Below are positions 10,318-18,842 of a stretch of DNA of 64,000 nt, piece by piece (positions within the stretch are counted from its first letter, which is position 1; every line of letters starts with the position of its first letter). Under the pieces are notes generated by a model. That model saw only the letters and a list, made by a program, of their open reading frames with translations. It was not told the origin of the DNA and did no database searches. Source of the stretch: Planctomyces sp. (lineage in GTDB: Bacteria; Planctomycetota; Planctomycetia; Planctomycetales; Planctomycetaceae). The stretch lies in NCBI GenBank assembly GCA_016795105.1, contig JAEUIH010000014.1:23558-87557 (forward strand). The letters run 5' to 3'. The translations under genes were made by a program, and so were the position numbers.

Positions 10318-10432
10318 GATTCTCTGTCCGTTGTGTATGAGGCCGACGGACACATTTTAGAGAACGAAGGGCGTTCAGGCGATGCCATCTTCTCGATGTT
10401 TTTGGTGCAAAATCTGCCGAAGTACAAAGAAA

Positions 10433-10467
10433 CACGGCTCAGACAACCCGAAAGTTGCTGAGCCGTG
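10433..10467 (-). terminator. Strong hairpin upstream of the aminotransferase
   Basis: Stem CACGGCTCAG / CTGAGCCGTG (10433-10442 and 10458-10467), extended inside by CAAC/GTTG. On the minus strand it is followed by TTTCTTT, a weak T tract. It may be a second terminator for the pilin-like genes or a structure in the aminotransferase leader. Confidence 0.5.
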
Positions 10468-10670
10468 CTCCTCGAAACAGGAGATCGCATAGATGTCAGA
10501 TGTGTCAGGTTCCTGTTGATACGAGCCGGGCACGTGTCCTGATTGCCGGAATGACCGTTTTGGGAAGTCGGCCGTCAGGATTCGAGTCCGTCTGGAAGTT
10601 CGTTCGAAACATGCAGTCTGGAATGTTGAGATTTTTCAGGCATCAGGACGCCTGTTGAATTTACATCAAA

Positions 10671-10698
10671 GGGGCTCTGAACAATGTTCATGAGCCCC
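10671..10698 (-). terminator. Hairpin terminator after the pilin-like genes
   Basis: GGGGCTC / GAGCCCC (10671-10677 and 10692-10698) with further pairing GAAC/GTTC inside. It lies 20 bases after the stop codon of the 10718-11056 gene on the minus strand. Only a short T tract (TTTGATGT) follows. Confidence 0.6.
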
Positions 10699-10717
10699 TG
10701 TAGAGATGTATCAATGA

Positions 10718-11056
10718 TCAGCGATTTCCGTAGTGACCGTTGTTGTCGCCGTATCCCTTTTCGCCACGTGCACCGCTGTTGCATGTGAGGTCGCAGGAGT
10801 TGTCGCACTCATCCTGGAAGTCGAGGAAGGTCGATCCGACAACTTCACCCTTCTTGCCACTTGCGAGTGTGAAATAGTATGTCTGGTTGATTCCGCCAAT
10901 CGCAGAACCGAGGTCTTCAAGCTCTTCATTGACGCCATAGGACAATTCAGTCAGTCCTACGATCATGCCGATGACACAGATGGTTCCCACTAGAACCAGT
11001 TCAGCGGAGACAACAAAGCCGTTTTCGTCGTTCTTCAGTGCATTCAGAATGTTCAT
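10718..11056 (-). CDS. Small pilin-like membrane protein (tandem copy 2)
   Basis: A 112-residue protein not assigned to a named family. A short charged N-terminus (NILNALKNDENGF) precedes one hydrophobic segment (VVSAELVLVGTICVIGMIVGL), then ELSYGVNEELEDLGSAIGG: a basic/polar leader, then a hydrophobic helix with a glutamate five residues into it, as in Flp/type IVb-like pilins. The C-terminus has four cysteines and a G/N/H-rich tail ending HYGNR. Start ATG 11056 has GAGGAAATTGAA upstream. It is a tandem paralogue of 11153-11464, nearly identical through GKKGEVVGSTFLDFQDECDN. Cleavage after the glycine before F and surface assembly are inference. Confidence 0.8.
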   Translation of the reverse strand: MNILNALKNDENGFVVSAELVLVGTICVIGMIVGLTELSYGVNEELEDLGSAIGGINQTYYFTLASGKKGEVVGSTFLDFQDECDNSCDLTCNSGARGEKGYGDNNGHYGNR

Positions 11057-11152
11057 TTCAATTTCCTCTGTCTTTGGATTCAAAAGTGATTTGATTTGTA
11101 GTGTTCAGGAGTTGAAGTTCAGGAATATCAGGTGATTAGAATTGTCAGGCGT

Positions 11153-11464
11153 TTAGTAACCAGTTTGTTCAGTCCGACCAGCAGAGTTGCAGTTGATGTC
11201 ACAGGCGTTGTCGCATTCATCCTGGAAGTCGAGGTAAGTTGAGCCAACGACTTCACCCTTCTTTCCGCTGGCAAGCGTGTAGTAATAGGTCTGATTGATT
11301 CCACCGACAGCAGAGCCGAGGTCTTCAAGTTCCTGATTCACGTTGAAGCTCAGCTCGGTGAGTCCAACGATCATTCCGAGTACGCAGATGGTTCCCACAA
11401 GAACCAGTTCAGCAGAGACCACAAAGCCGTTCGTGTCGTTCTTCAGTGCGGTAAACAGTTTCAT
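11153..11464 (-). CDS. Small pilin-like membrane protein (tandem copy 1)
   Basis: A 103-residue paralogue of the next gene downstream. It shares the leader KNDTNGF, the hydrophobic segment VVSAELVLVGTICVLGMIVGL, NQELEDLGSAVGGINQTYYY and GKKGEVVGSTYLDFQDECDN, with four cysteines after it. The tails differ completely (RTEQTGY here, HYGNR there), so selection is on the core. It is the first gene of the pair and has a candidate sigma-54 promoter at 11572-11589. A surface-appendage subunit is the most likely role; a small secreted or membrane structural protein is the alternative. Confidence 0.8.
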   Translation of the reverse strand: MKLFTALKNDTNGFVVSAELVLVGTICVLGMIVGLTELSFNVNQELEDLGSAVGGINQTYYYTLASGKKGEVVGSTYLDFQDECDNACDINCNSAGRTEQTGY

Positions 11465-11881
11465 CTCAATTTCTCCCGTTTCATTGATCGACGAGTCTGA
11501 CTGTTTCGGGGCCAGTTCGTCTTTATCTTTTTGCCTTCGTCACTCTGACGTTTGGCTGATGATGGGAGTAAAAGCAGGTCCGATGCCAAATGGTGCTACG
11601 CGTGTTCAAAAAACTTAGCGCCGGTCTTCAGTTGGTGTGGCTAAGTGCTTTTGATGCAAGGGCTTACGGAATGTTTCAGAATTGTCGCCCGGGTTTCGGT
11701 TTGTAAAGAGCCTGAAACATGGGTGTTGATCAAAGGCAACAGACAGACGAGCCGGGAATGGTGCATCATCACTTAACTGCTTTGATGGCAGTTGTTTACA
11801 GCGCTCCACTTGAGGGGACGTCACATGATGCAGGATGTCAACAGTCGGTGATTCGATGATGCAGTGGGAATACGTCAACAA
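11465..11881. other. Intergenic region upstream of the pilin-like genes
   Basis: 417 bases between the pilin-like pair and the DUF2007 gene, all on the minus strand. It holds the candidate sigma-54 site described separately. An 88-codon minus-strand frame at 11615-11881 has no recognisable protein character and is not called. Confidence 0.5.
11572..11589 (-). promoter_or_regulatory. Candidate sigma-54 (-24/-12) promoter for the pilin-like genes
   Basis: On the minus strand TTGGCATCGGACCTGCTT has the GG and GC dinucleotides at the spacing of the YTGGCACGRNNNTTGCW consensus, with three mismatches. It lies about 110 bases upstream of ATG 11464. Sigma-54 control of pilin genes is known in other bacteria, which adds plausibility. 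This is a visual match, not a scored one. Confidence 0.4.
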
Positions 11882-12502
11882 TCAAAACAACACCAGAGAA
11901 AGCAACAGGAAGGTGATCAGGAGGATTGAAATGGGAATGATCCAGCGGATGCGGAGAGGAATTCGAACGCGATCGTCAGTCAGAGGTCGGCCACTGAAAT
12001 CGATCACCGCTGCAGATGGTGGTGTGGCTTGAGTCTCTGAATCCGAGACGATTGAGAATTCTTCGTGATTGAGGAGCGTGCGTTCTGCTCCGCAGTTCCA
12101 GCAAATTTCGAACGAGCCAGCGTTGATTTCGTTGCAGTGATTACAGGCCCATTCAACAGACCGTAACTCAGCTTTGTTACGATGAAGATCGTTCTGGAAC
12201 TGAACCAGAAGTCTGGTGGCTTTTTCGAGTTCTGCTTTTCGAACATAGAGTTCAATGAGTTGAACGGCTGTGCCATAGTAGTTGAGAGTCGTTGAAACAT
12301 CGGTGCCGACGATGTGGACATCGACTCCATGCTGCTTCAGGAAGTTCCATGCGAATTCCGCCGTGACTGAGTGCCGGAATTCAGCCAGTCGAATGACCTC
12401 CGAATCGGGATGAGATGAAGCAAATTCGCGTTCGGATACATCTTCCGGGGGAACCAGTGGCGGACGATACGGGTTTTCAGACGGTCGTGATTCGTCTGGC
12501 AT
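11882..12502 (-). CDS. DUF2007 and zinc-ribbon membrane protein
   Basis: A 206-residue protein with three parts. A DUF2007-type domain (VIRLAEFRHSVTAEFAWNFLKQHGVDVHIVG onwards), a family often annotated as putative signal-transducing, is followed by a zinc ribbon WACNHCNEIN...FEICWNCGAE with two CxxC pairs. The C-terminal membrane span is IIPISILLITFLLLSLVLF. The soluble part should face the cytoplasm. A TTG at 12532 would add ten residues; ATG 12502, with TGAGG upstream, is chosen. Function is unknown. Divergent from queC. Confidence 0.82.
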   Translation of the reverse strand: MPDESRPSENPYRPPLVPPEDVSEREFASSHPDSEVIRLAEFRHSVTAEFAWNFLKQHGVDVHIVGTDVSTTLNYYGTAVQLIELYVRKAELEKATRLLVQFQNDLHRNKAELRSVEWACNHCNEINAGSFEICWNCGAERTLLNHEEFSIVSDSETQATPPSAAVIDFSGRPLTDDRVRIPLRIRWIIPISILLITFLLLSLVLF

Positions 12503-12671
12503 TAGAGCTGGCCTCAATTGGAAGGACGACAATTCGAGTTTGAGTGTACGTTTCTGAACCTTGAAATATTAGGGTCTGCGACTGTGATCAGGGAACTCTC
12601 CGGGGTAAATTGCTTCTGGAGAGCAGCGAGACGACTGCAAGACTGGGTTCTTTCAATAAAGAGATACGATA

Positions 12672-13370
12672 GTGGGTCGGAAAAAAGCCGTTGTACTGGT
12701 GAGTGGTGGACTGGATTCGGCGACAGTGCTGGCAATTGCACGTCAGCAGGATTACGAACTTCATGCAATCTCTTTTGACTACGGTCAGCGACATCGATTT
12801 GAGCTCGATGCTGCTGAAGCAGTATGTCGTGCGAATCATGTGTTCGAGCACGTTGTTTTTCGACTCGACACCAGCATATTCCGCGGGTCAGCTTTGACCA
12901 GCGACATCGCCGTTCCACACAATCGGACTGACGAAGAGATTGCCGGAGGAATACCGGTCACCTATGTTCCTGCCAGAAATACGATCTTCCTTTCGATCGG
13001 ACTGGGGTATGCTGAATCGATCGGTTCAGCAGATTTGTTTATCGGAGTGAATGCGATTGACTACAGTGGGTATCCGGATTGTCGTCCGGAGTTTGTCAGG
13101 GCTTTTGAAGACATGGCAAATCTCGCAACAAAGGCAGGAGTTGAAGGACAGAGGTTCCAGGTTCATACACCTCTGATTTCCATGACGAAGGCGGATATCA
13201 TTCGCAAGGGCCTGACATTGGGTGTCGACTACGGGTTGACTCACAGTTGTTACGACCCGTCGCCTGATGGGGCATCCTGCGGAGAATGTGATTCGTGTCG
13301 GCTGCGGCTGAAAGGCTTTGAGGATGCCGGTGCGAAGGATACTGCAAGATATGTGACGGGGCGATCTTGA
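12672..13370 (+). CDS. queC: 7-cyano-7-deazaguanine synthase QueC
   Basis: A 232-residue enzyme that converts 7-carboxy-7-deazaguanine to preQ0 with ATP and ammonia, a step toward queuosine in tRNA. The PP-loop [13 protein letters not shown] is at ~10-22 and [10 protein letters not shown] follows. The C-terminal zinc site is C in THSCYDP plus the three cysteines of SCGECDSC, as in characterised QueC. Length is normal. The start is GTG. The stop overlaps a possible TTG start of the BshC-like gene, so the two are probably co-transcribed. No preQ1-riboswitch-like structure was seen upstream. Confidence 0.96.
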   Translation: MGRKKAVVLVSGGLDSATVLAIARQQDYELHAISFDYGQRHRFELDAAEAVCRANHVFEHVVFRLDTSIFRGSALTSDIAVPHNRTDEEIAGGIPVTYVPARNTIFLSIGLGYAESIGSADLFIGVNAIDYSGYPDCRPEFVRAFEDMANLATKAGVEGQRFQVHTPLISMTKADIIRKGLTLGVDYGLTHSCYDPSPDGASCGECDSCRLRLKGFEDAGAKDTARYVTGRS

Positions 13371-13381
13371 ACGCTGAACGT

Positions 13382-14986
13382 ATGAATCCAGAGCAGGCAG
13401 CGTCGACGGTAATACCCGACTTTGCGAAGTGGATTGAAATCCTCTCGACACCGTTAACGCGTTCGACGCATACACTTCCCGGACGTCTTCGCGCCGACGC
13501 CAGGCGGTCAATGCTGGATGCGGCGCGAGAGTACACATTGGGGTTGGCCGACACATCGGGGCTGGAGGTGAATCCGCGTGAGGCCGATTCATCACAGATT
13601 CAGGACATTGATGCGGAACGACAACGTGTGATCATGACCGGACATCAGCCGGTGATCTTTCATCCGGGACTTGCTTACAAGTACCGTGTGACTGAGCAGG
13701 CGGCAATGGCAGGCGGGGCTGTAGCGATTGCCGTCGTGATTGACACCGATGAGGGACGATCAGGGGCGTTCTCTTACCCGGAACTCGACAGGTTGGTGAC
13801 TGAAGCACACGCAATTCCGCATTTGGTTTCTCAGACGAGAACATTGTCGCGTGAATCCACGTCTTCAAGTGCTGGATTGTATGCGAATGAGTGGCTGGCG
13901 GATGCTTCGATACTCTCAGGTGTTGAGGAAAATGTATGTCGTGCTCTTCAGGATTGTGGTCTTTCAGAGTGTGAGTCGCGATTCAGAACGGTGATCGGCG
14001 ACTATCGGAGGATTGCGGACCGAGGCCCGTGTCAGATGAGTCGCGCGAATATTGCTGTCCGCAGAGCCGCCGGAATTGGACGTCGGATGTTTGAGATTCC
14101 GTTCTCCGAACTCTGCCGTCAGCGGGCAGTCATGGTATTGATCGCGGACGTTTTGAACCGATGTGATGAATATCTGACCGTGCATAACTCTGCGATTGAA
14201 CGGTTTCGAGCTGTCGAAGGGATCCGGAATGCCGCAAATCCGTTTCCAAATCTCGGCGGAGGAGAGGGGCGGATTGAATTGCCCTTGTGGCTGATTGACT
14301 GGCGGAATGAAGGAAGTCGACGCCCCGTTTATGCAACGAGGCATGCGGATCAGATTTTACTGGAGACCGACAGCGAGGTGGTCTGTGAATGCCGCCGCCC
14401 GGTGGATGTTGATGAGTTGTTGAACAACATTCCGGATGAGAGCCAGCTGATTCCCCGTGGGGCTCTGATCACCGGAATCATGCGGACATTGTTTGCCGAT
14501 CTGTTTGTCCATGGAACCGGAGGGGGTAAGTACGACCGTTTCACAGATGAACTGATCCGTGACTGGTGGGGTGTGGAACCAACTCCGATTGCGGTGGCGA
14601 GTACAACAATGCGATTGTTTGAAGGACCTCGAAACGAAGTTGCTCGGCTCACAACGATTGAACAGCAGCAACGAGACCTGATGTACAATCCGCAGCGTTC
14701 GTTTGGTAAGTCGATTTTCTCACAGCAACTGGAAACGGTGTTGCAGAAGCTGGTCGCGGAGAAGAATCAGTTGAGCGAACAGGTGCGAGTTGCCCGTGAA
14801 TCGGGGAACTCTGCAAAGGAGATCGGGACACGAATGCAGCGACTTACGGATGAGATTCGAGGAGCCGTACAGGCTGAGTTCGATCCTCAGCTGAGGGAAC
14901 TGAAGTCGCTCACCGAAAGCCAGCGGGCCGTTCTGGATTCTCGAACGTGGCCCTGGTTCTTCTTTGATTGGAATCCACTGGGGTGA
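13382..14986 (+). CDS. BshC-like protein (putative bacillithiol-synthase-type)
   Basis: A 534-residue protein resembling BshC, the cysteine-adding enzyme of bacillithiol synthesis, but divergent. The N-terminal nucleotide-fold motif is MTGHQPVIFHPGLAYKY, where typical BshC has a TGQQ...GP segment. VIDTDEGRSG stands where BshC has a VASEDHD-like motif, and LITGIMRTLFADLFVHGTGGGKYD matches the conserved C-terminal core. The last ~120 residues form a coiled coil (EQQQRD... to LTESQRAVLD), also a BshC trait. A TTG at 13367 overlapping the queC stop is an alternative start. Because the catalytic-core motifs differ, the true substrate is uncertain. Confidence 0.6.
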   Translation: MNPEQAASTVIPDFAKWIEILSTPLTRSTHTLPGRLRADARRSMLDAAREYTLGLADTSGLEVNPREADSSQIQDIDAERQRVIMTGHQPVIFHPGLAYKYRVTEQAAMAGGAVAIAVVIDTDEGRSGAFSYPELDRLVTEAHAIPHLVSQTRTLSRESTSSSAGLYANEWLADASILSGVEENVCRALQDCGLSECESRFRTVIGDYRRIADRGPCQMSRANIAVRRAAGIGRRMFEIPFSELCRQRAVMVLIADVLNRCDEYLTVHNSAIERFRAVEGIRNAANPFPNLGGGEGRIELPLWLIDWRNEGSRRPVYATRHADQILLETDSEVVCECRRPVDVDELLNNIPDESQLIPRGALITGIMRTLFADLFVHGTGGGKYDRFTDELIRDWWGVEPTPIAVASTTMRLFEGPRNEVARLTTIEQQQRDLMYNPQRSFGKSIFSQQLETVLQKLVAEKNQLSEQVRVARESGNSAKEIGTRMQRLTDEIRGAVQAEFDPQLRELKSLTESQRAVLDSRTWPWFFFDWNPLG

Positions 14987-15004
14987 TGAGCGTTTTCACC
15001 GAGA

Positions 15005-15457
15005 TCACAGCGAAGCATCAGGCTTTGGACGATCTATTTCGACTGTAATTCCCTGCTCTTCAGCCCATTCCAATATTGCTTTCTTTGTTTCTTCGCTTTC
15101 GAATTTGTACCAGGAATTCATCAGGTTGCGAACTTCGAGCAGTGCCTTAAAGCGGCCATAGCCGCCTTTGCGACGAAAGATGTCAGAGACCTGATCCAGT
15201 TCATCTGGCAGGTATTCTTCTACGAATCGAATGGCCAGCATTTTTCCGAGATCCAGGTCATTCTTGTTAGGTACAAACCAGTACAGGTCCGAATCGTCGC
15301 AGTCCTCAGGGATCTCCTCCTCCTCCGCATCTTCGCTGTCAGAGACAAAGTAGATTTTCCCCGTCTCTTTTGAGATATACGCTTCCATTTCAGAAGCAAA
15401 CCCTGCGGAGGCCCACTGGAATGCTTCTTCAAGTTTCGAAAGGGGGATAGTAGGCAT
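15005..15457 (-). CDS. UPF0158 family protein
   Basis: A 150-residue acidic cytoplasmic protein of the UPF0158 family, with the recognisable features WYKFESEETKKAILEWAEEQGI at the C-terminus and SKETGKIYFVSDSED near the start. An acidic stretch (EDAEEEEIPEDCDDSD) lies at ~43-58. It has no signal peptide and no catalytic motif. Function is unknown in the whole family. It is convergent with the BshC-like gene. Confidence 0.85.
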   Translation of the reverse strand: MPTIPLSKLEEAFQWASAGFASEMEAYISKETGKIYFVSDSEDAEEEEIPEDCDDSDLYWFVPNKNDLDLGKMLAIRFVEEYLPDELDQVSDIFRRKGGYGRFKALLEVRNLMNSWYKFESEETKKAILEWAEEQGITVEIDRPKPDASL

Positions 15458-15640
15458 CGAGGCTTCCTTTTGCCTGGAATGAGCTGTCGTGGCTCCATGG
15501 TTGGACCAGCAGCTCTACAACGTGATTCAGTCTGAGAACAATGAACGTGGGGCACGACGATCGCTGCCGGATGCTAAGCAACATTCTGCAATTCGTCGAC
15601 CCTGATTTCACTCATGGAAGACGTTGGTCTTTTCTGAAAA

Positions 15641-18223
15641 TCACATAAGTTCGCTGGGTTCGGGCCAGTTGTGTTTTGGGTATCTTCGTCGGAGATCTTT
15701 GCGGACTTCGGCGTAAGTGTTTGCCCAGAAGCTGGCGAGATCATCGGTGATTTGTTGAGGTCTCATGTTGGGGGCGAGCAGGTGAAGCAGGAGTGGGATT
15801 CTGCCGCCGGCGATTCGGGGCGTTTGTTTCCAGCCGAAGACCTCCTGAATTCGGACAGCGAGGACAGGGGGTTTACCGGCTTCATAGGTAATGCGAATTT
15901 TGTTACCTGACGGGACCTGGAGTTTTTCAGGGGCCTCTTTATCGATGAGTTGTCGAGTTTGCCAGCTGCAGGACGCCTGAAGAGTATCGAGCCAGGGAGC
16001 CTGGCGAAGTTCTGTGAAGGATCTTCGACGTTCGCAGAGTTCCTTCAGGATCAGGTCAAGGTGTTCCTGGTCAAACCGGGGCAGTTCGAGTTCCGGCATC
16101 CAGCCAGCGAGACACCGGGTTCTCATCAGGAAGCTGTTGAGTTCCTGATTGTTGGCTGGAAACACGGAGTCGAACTGCGTTCTGGCCGCTTTATAGAGAA
16201 GTTCAGAACAGAGTGTTATATTCGAAATCGAAGTCGGGGTTTCCTCAAGGCACAGATCGGCGAACCATGTGCAGCGTCGCGCCACGATCTGGTGTTGAGA
16301 GGGGTGGAAGAACAGTTCTTCGGATGTGCGTATTAGTTCGGGGGGTAGCCATGTTCGATCAACAACAGATGCGAGTCTGACGTTGGCGTTTGCACCTTTG
16401 TCGTCGATGTCGATCGACAGGAAGAGCGGTGGCTCAGCGACAGCAGAGCTGGGCGCGAGCTGCACACCTCGCCCCCCGACCATCAGGCCGCGAGTACTGC
16501 CTGGTTCTCTGCGGCGAGTGACGCGATCCGGAAATGCAGCGACAAGACTTTTTAGGAACGCCGTGTCGGAATCCTGAGCTGACAGGGGTTGATGTTTGTT
16601 GGTTGGCGGAAGTGAGTGTTCGAGTTGTCTGGCAACCTGTTGAATTGTCCTTGCTGCTCCAATGTGTACTGGACCGAAGTGAGACCCTGATTCGTGGTTC
16701 GAAGATTGATCCCGGCGCTCCCAGGCTTCGAAGGCGGCAACGCGGTCGAGGACATCAGAGACGGTTCGTCGCGAGGACACTGTGTGGATCGATTTTCCCG
16801 GATGGCCCGATTGTTGACTGGATGCGGCGTTCTTTTGAAACGGGTCACGTTCAGACAGCATTGCGGCGAGGAGGCAGGTGCGACGGCTGATGCCTGTGCG
16901 TTGACCTTCGATCAGCAATCGAGCGAGTCTTGGAGAGACCGGAAGGCGAACGATATCGAGTCCGAGCTGAGTTACTGTGGTTCCGTTCACGGCACCCAGC
17001 AGGGTGAGCAGTCGAGAAGCGTGCTGGATGGCATCAGCAGGAGGACGCTCGTACCACGGGAATTCCATCACATCCGATTCGCCCCATGCATAGAGTCGCA
17101 GGACTGCGGACGACAGATCGACTCGGTTGAGTTCCGGAACTTCAAAATCCGGTCGATGTCGATGCGAGGCTTCATCCCATAATCGCAGGCAGAGGCCTGG
17201 TCCCGTTCTGCCGGCACGACCGGCTCGCTGATCTGCGGACGCTTTTGAAATGGGGATTAATTCAAGTCGATCCAGACCCACAGATGGGTCGAACAGCATT
17301 TGGCGTGCGTAACCTGTATCCACAACGGCGGTGATACCATCGATGGTTACGGATGTTTCGGCGACATTGGTGGAGAGGATAAGTTTTCTTTTGGGGCATA
17401 ATCGCAGGACTCGATCCTGATCCTCGGGTGACAGATCACCGTAGAGAGGCATGACAGCAAGGTCGAAGCGGCTTGCGAGGTTTTTCACTTCGGTCTGTGT
17501 GCGATGGATTTCACCCACGCCCGGCAGGAAAACGAGGACATCGCCATCGATTTCGTTGAGGACACGTTCGATTCCCTGGACAGCGGCTTCAACGACAGAG
17601 CGTCTGTCGTTTGGCTTTGAGTAGTGAATTCGGATTGGATACGTGCGTCCCTGACACTCAATTGTGGGGCAGTCCCCAAGAAAAGCGGCGACGGGCGCCG
17701 GGGCCAAAGTTGCAGACATAACGACAATTTTGAGATCGGGCCGAACGGTCTGCTGAATCCGACGAGTCATCGCGAGAGCGAGATCGCTTTCAAGTCGTCG
17801 TTCGTGGAATTCGTCAAAGATGACGACTGAAACGTCTTCAAGGAACGGATCATCAAGTAGACGTCTGAGCAGAATTCCTTCGGTCATTACAACAATGCGT
17901 GTGTCACGACCGACCTTATCATCGAATCGTACTCGGTATCCCACGGTGTCACCCACACGTTCGCCGCGTTCGAAAGCCATTCGTGCGGCGGAAGCTCGGG
18001 CCGCAATACGTCGCGGCTGGAGCATCATGATTTTTCCGGAGAAGTTTCCTTGATCCAGAATCGCGGGTGGAACACGCGTGGTCTTTCCGGCACCGGCGGG
18101 AGCTCGCAGAACGAGACAGTGGTGATGCTGCAGTCGTTCGACGATTTCCGGGAGAACTTCGTCAACAGGAAGAGGGGGATTCATTTGAGAGGGGTTGAGT
18201 TGGTTAGATCGGGACGTTTCCAT
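15641..18223 (-). CDS. hrpB: ATP-dependent helicase HrpB
   Basis: An 860-residue DExH-box helicase of normal HrpB length. Walker A is APAGAGKTTRVPPAIL (~40-55), the DExH box is DEFHERRLESDLALAM, motif III is SATL, and the C-terminal helicase domain has LSTNVAETSVTIDG and DQRAGRAGRTGPG (arginine fingers). The C-terminal HrpB-specific domain is visible at the end (PNMRPQQITDDLASFWANTY). RNA unwinding is expected from the family, but the cellular role of bacterial HrpB is poorly defined. It is divergent from the NUDIX gene with ~50 bases between. Confidence 0.95.
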   Translation of the reverse strand: METSRSNQLNPSQMNPPLPVDEVLPEIVERLQHHHCLVLRAPAGAGKTTRVPPAILDQGNFSGKIMMLQPRRIAARASAARMAFERGERVGDTVGYRVRFDDKVGRDTRIVVMTEGILLRRLLDDPFLEDVSVVIFDEFHERRLESDLALAMTRRIQQTVRPDLKIVVMSATLAPAPVAAFLGDCPTIECQGRTYPIRIHYSKPNDRRSVVEAAVQGIERVLNEIDGDVLVFLPGVGEIHRTQTEVKNLASRFDLAVMPLYGDLSPEDQDRVLRLCPKRKLILSTNVAETSVTIDGITAVVDTGYARQMLFDPSVGLDRLELIPISKASADQRAGRAGRTGPGLCLRLWDEASHRHRPDFEVPELNRVDLSSAVLRLYAWGESDVMEFPWYERPPADAIQHASRLLTLLGAVNGTTVTQLGLDIVRLPVSPRLARLLIEGQRTGISRRTCLLAAMLSERDPFQKNAASSQQSGHPGKSIHTVSSRRTVSDVLDRVAAFEAWERRDQSSNHESGSHFGPVHIGAARTIQQVARQLEHSLPPTNKHQPLSAQDSDTAFLKSLVAAFPDRVTRRREPGSTRGLMVGGRGVQLAPSSAVAEPPLFLSIDIDDKGANANVRLASVVDRTWLPPELIRTSEELFFHPSQHQIVARRCTWFADLCLEETPTSISNITLCSELLYKAARTQFDSVFPANNQELNSFLMRTRCLAGWMPELELPRFDQEHLDLILKELCERRRSFTELRQAPWLDTLQASCSWQTRQLIDKEAPEKLQVPSGNKIRITYEAGKPPVLAVRIQEVFGWKQTPRIAGGRIPLLLHLLAPNMRPQQITDDLASFWANTYAEVRKDLRRRYPKHNWPEPSELM

Positions 18224-18272
18224 AGCAGGCGAATGACGCTATGCTTCGCGCTCCGATGATAGGGGAAGACAG

Positions 18273-18842
18273 ATGAAAAAGAAGGCGGCGGATCGGCCAA
18301 TTGAGAAGGTGTGGGGATTTTGCCCTCGGTGTGGAGCAAAGGCATCAAAGCGGGGAGTGAATCCATTTCATTGCCGTGAGTGTGAGTATACTCATTACTT
18401 TGGTCCGTGTGCGGCCGTGGGAGCGATTACAACGGACCCGGAAGGCAAAGTACTGTTGCTGATCCGGGGCAAGGACCCCGGCAAGGGGATGTATGGACTT
18501 CCTGGTGGATTTGTGGATCAGGGGGAGACGGTCGAGGATGCGTTGCGGCGGGAAGTGATGGAAGAGATTGGACTCACCGTCACTGACTATCGTTACCTGG
18601 CGTCGTTTCCGAATCAGTATGCGTACTCCGGAGCCGTGTTGCCGGTGATGGATGTGTTTTTTGTGATGACTGTTCGTTCATTTGACGAGATTGCCGTTGT
18701 TGATGGCGAGATTGACGCGTGGCACTTTTGCCATCCAACTCGACGTGAGCTTCAGAACATGGCGTTTGAATCCAATCGGCGAGCACTCGAGTTGTTTTTG
18801 AAGCAGCGATCTGTCAGGTCCCGCGAAAGAGGAAGCAAATGA
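18273..18842 (+). CDS. NUDIX hydrolase with N-terminal zinc ribbon
   Basis: A 189-residue nucleoside-diphosphate-X hydrolase. A zinc ribbon FCPRCGAKASKRGVNPFHCREC (two CxxC pairs, ~12-33) precedes the Nudix domain, an arrangement seen in NudC-type NADH pyrophosphatases. The Nudix box GGFVDQGETVEDALRREVMEEIG fits GX5EX7REUXEEXGU exactly. It lacks the SQPWPFPxS motif of true NudC, so NADH specificity is not shown. The last four bases overlap the deoC start (ATGA at 18839-18842), implying translational coupling and a possible shared role in nucleotide recycling. Confidence 0.9.
   Translation: MKKKAADRPIEKVWGFCPRCGAKASKRGVNPFHCRECEYTHYFGPCAAVGAITTDPEGKVLLLIRGKDPGKGMYGLPGGFVDQGETVEDALRREVMEEIGLTVTDYRYLASFPNQYAYSGAVLPVMDVFFVMTVRSFDEIAVVDGEIDAWHFCHPTRRELQNMAFESNRRALELFLKQRSVRSRERGSK

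Noticed and set aside
11615-11881. 88-codon minus-strand frame before the pilin-like genes
   Set aside because: No Shine-Dalgarno sequence and no protein-like pattern.
12514-12527. TCAATTGGAAGGAC also present at 49204-49217
   Set aside because: Only 14 bases, different distances to the two start codons; chance sharing cannot be excluded and nothing else supports a function.
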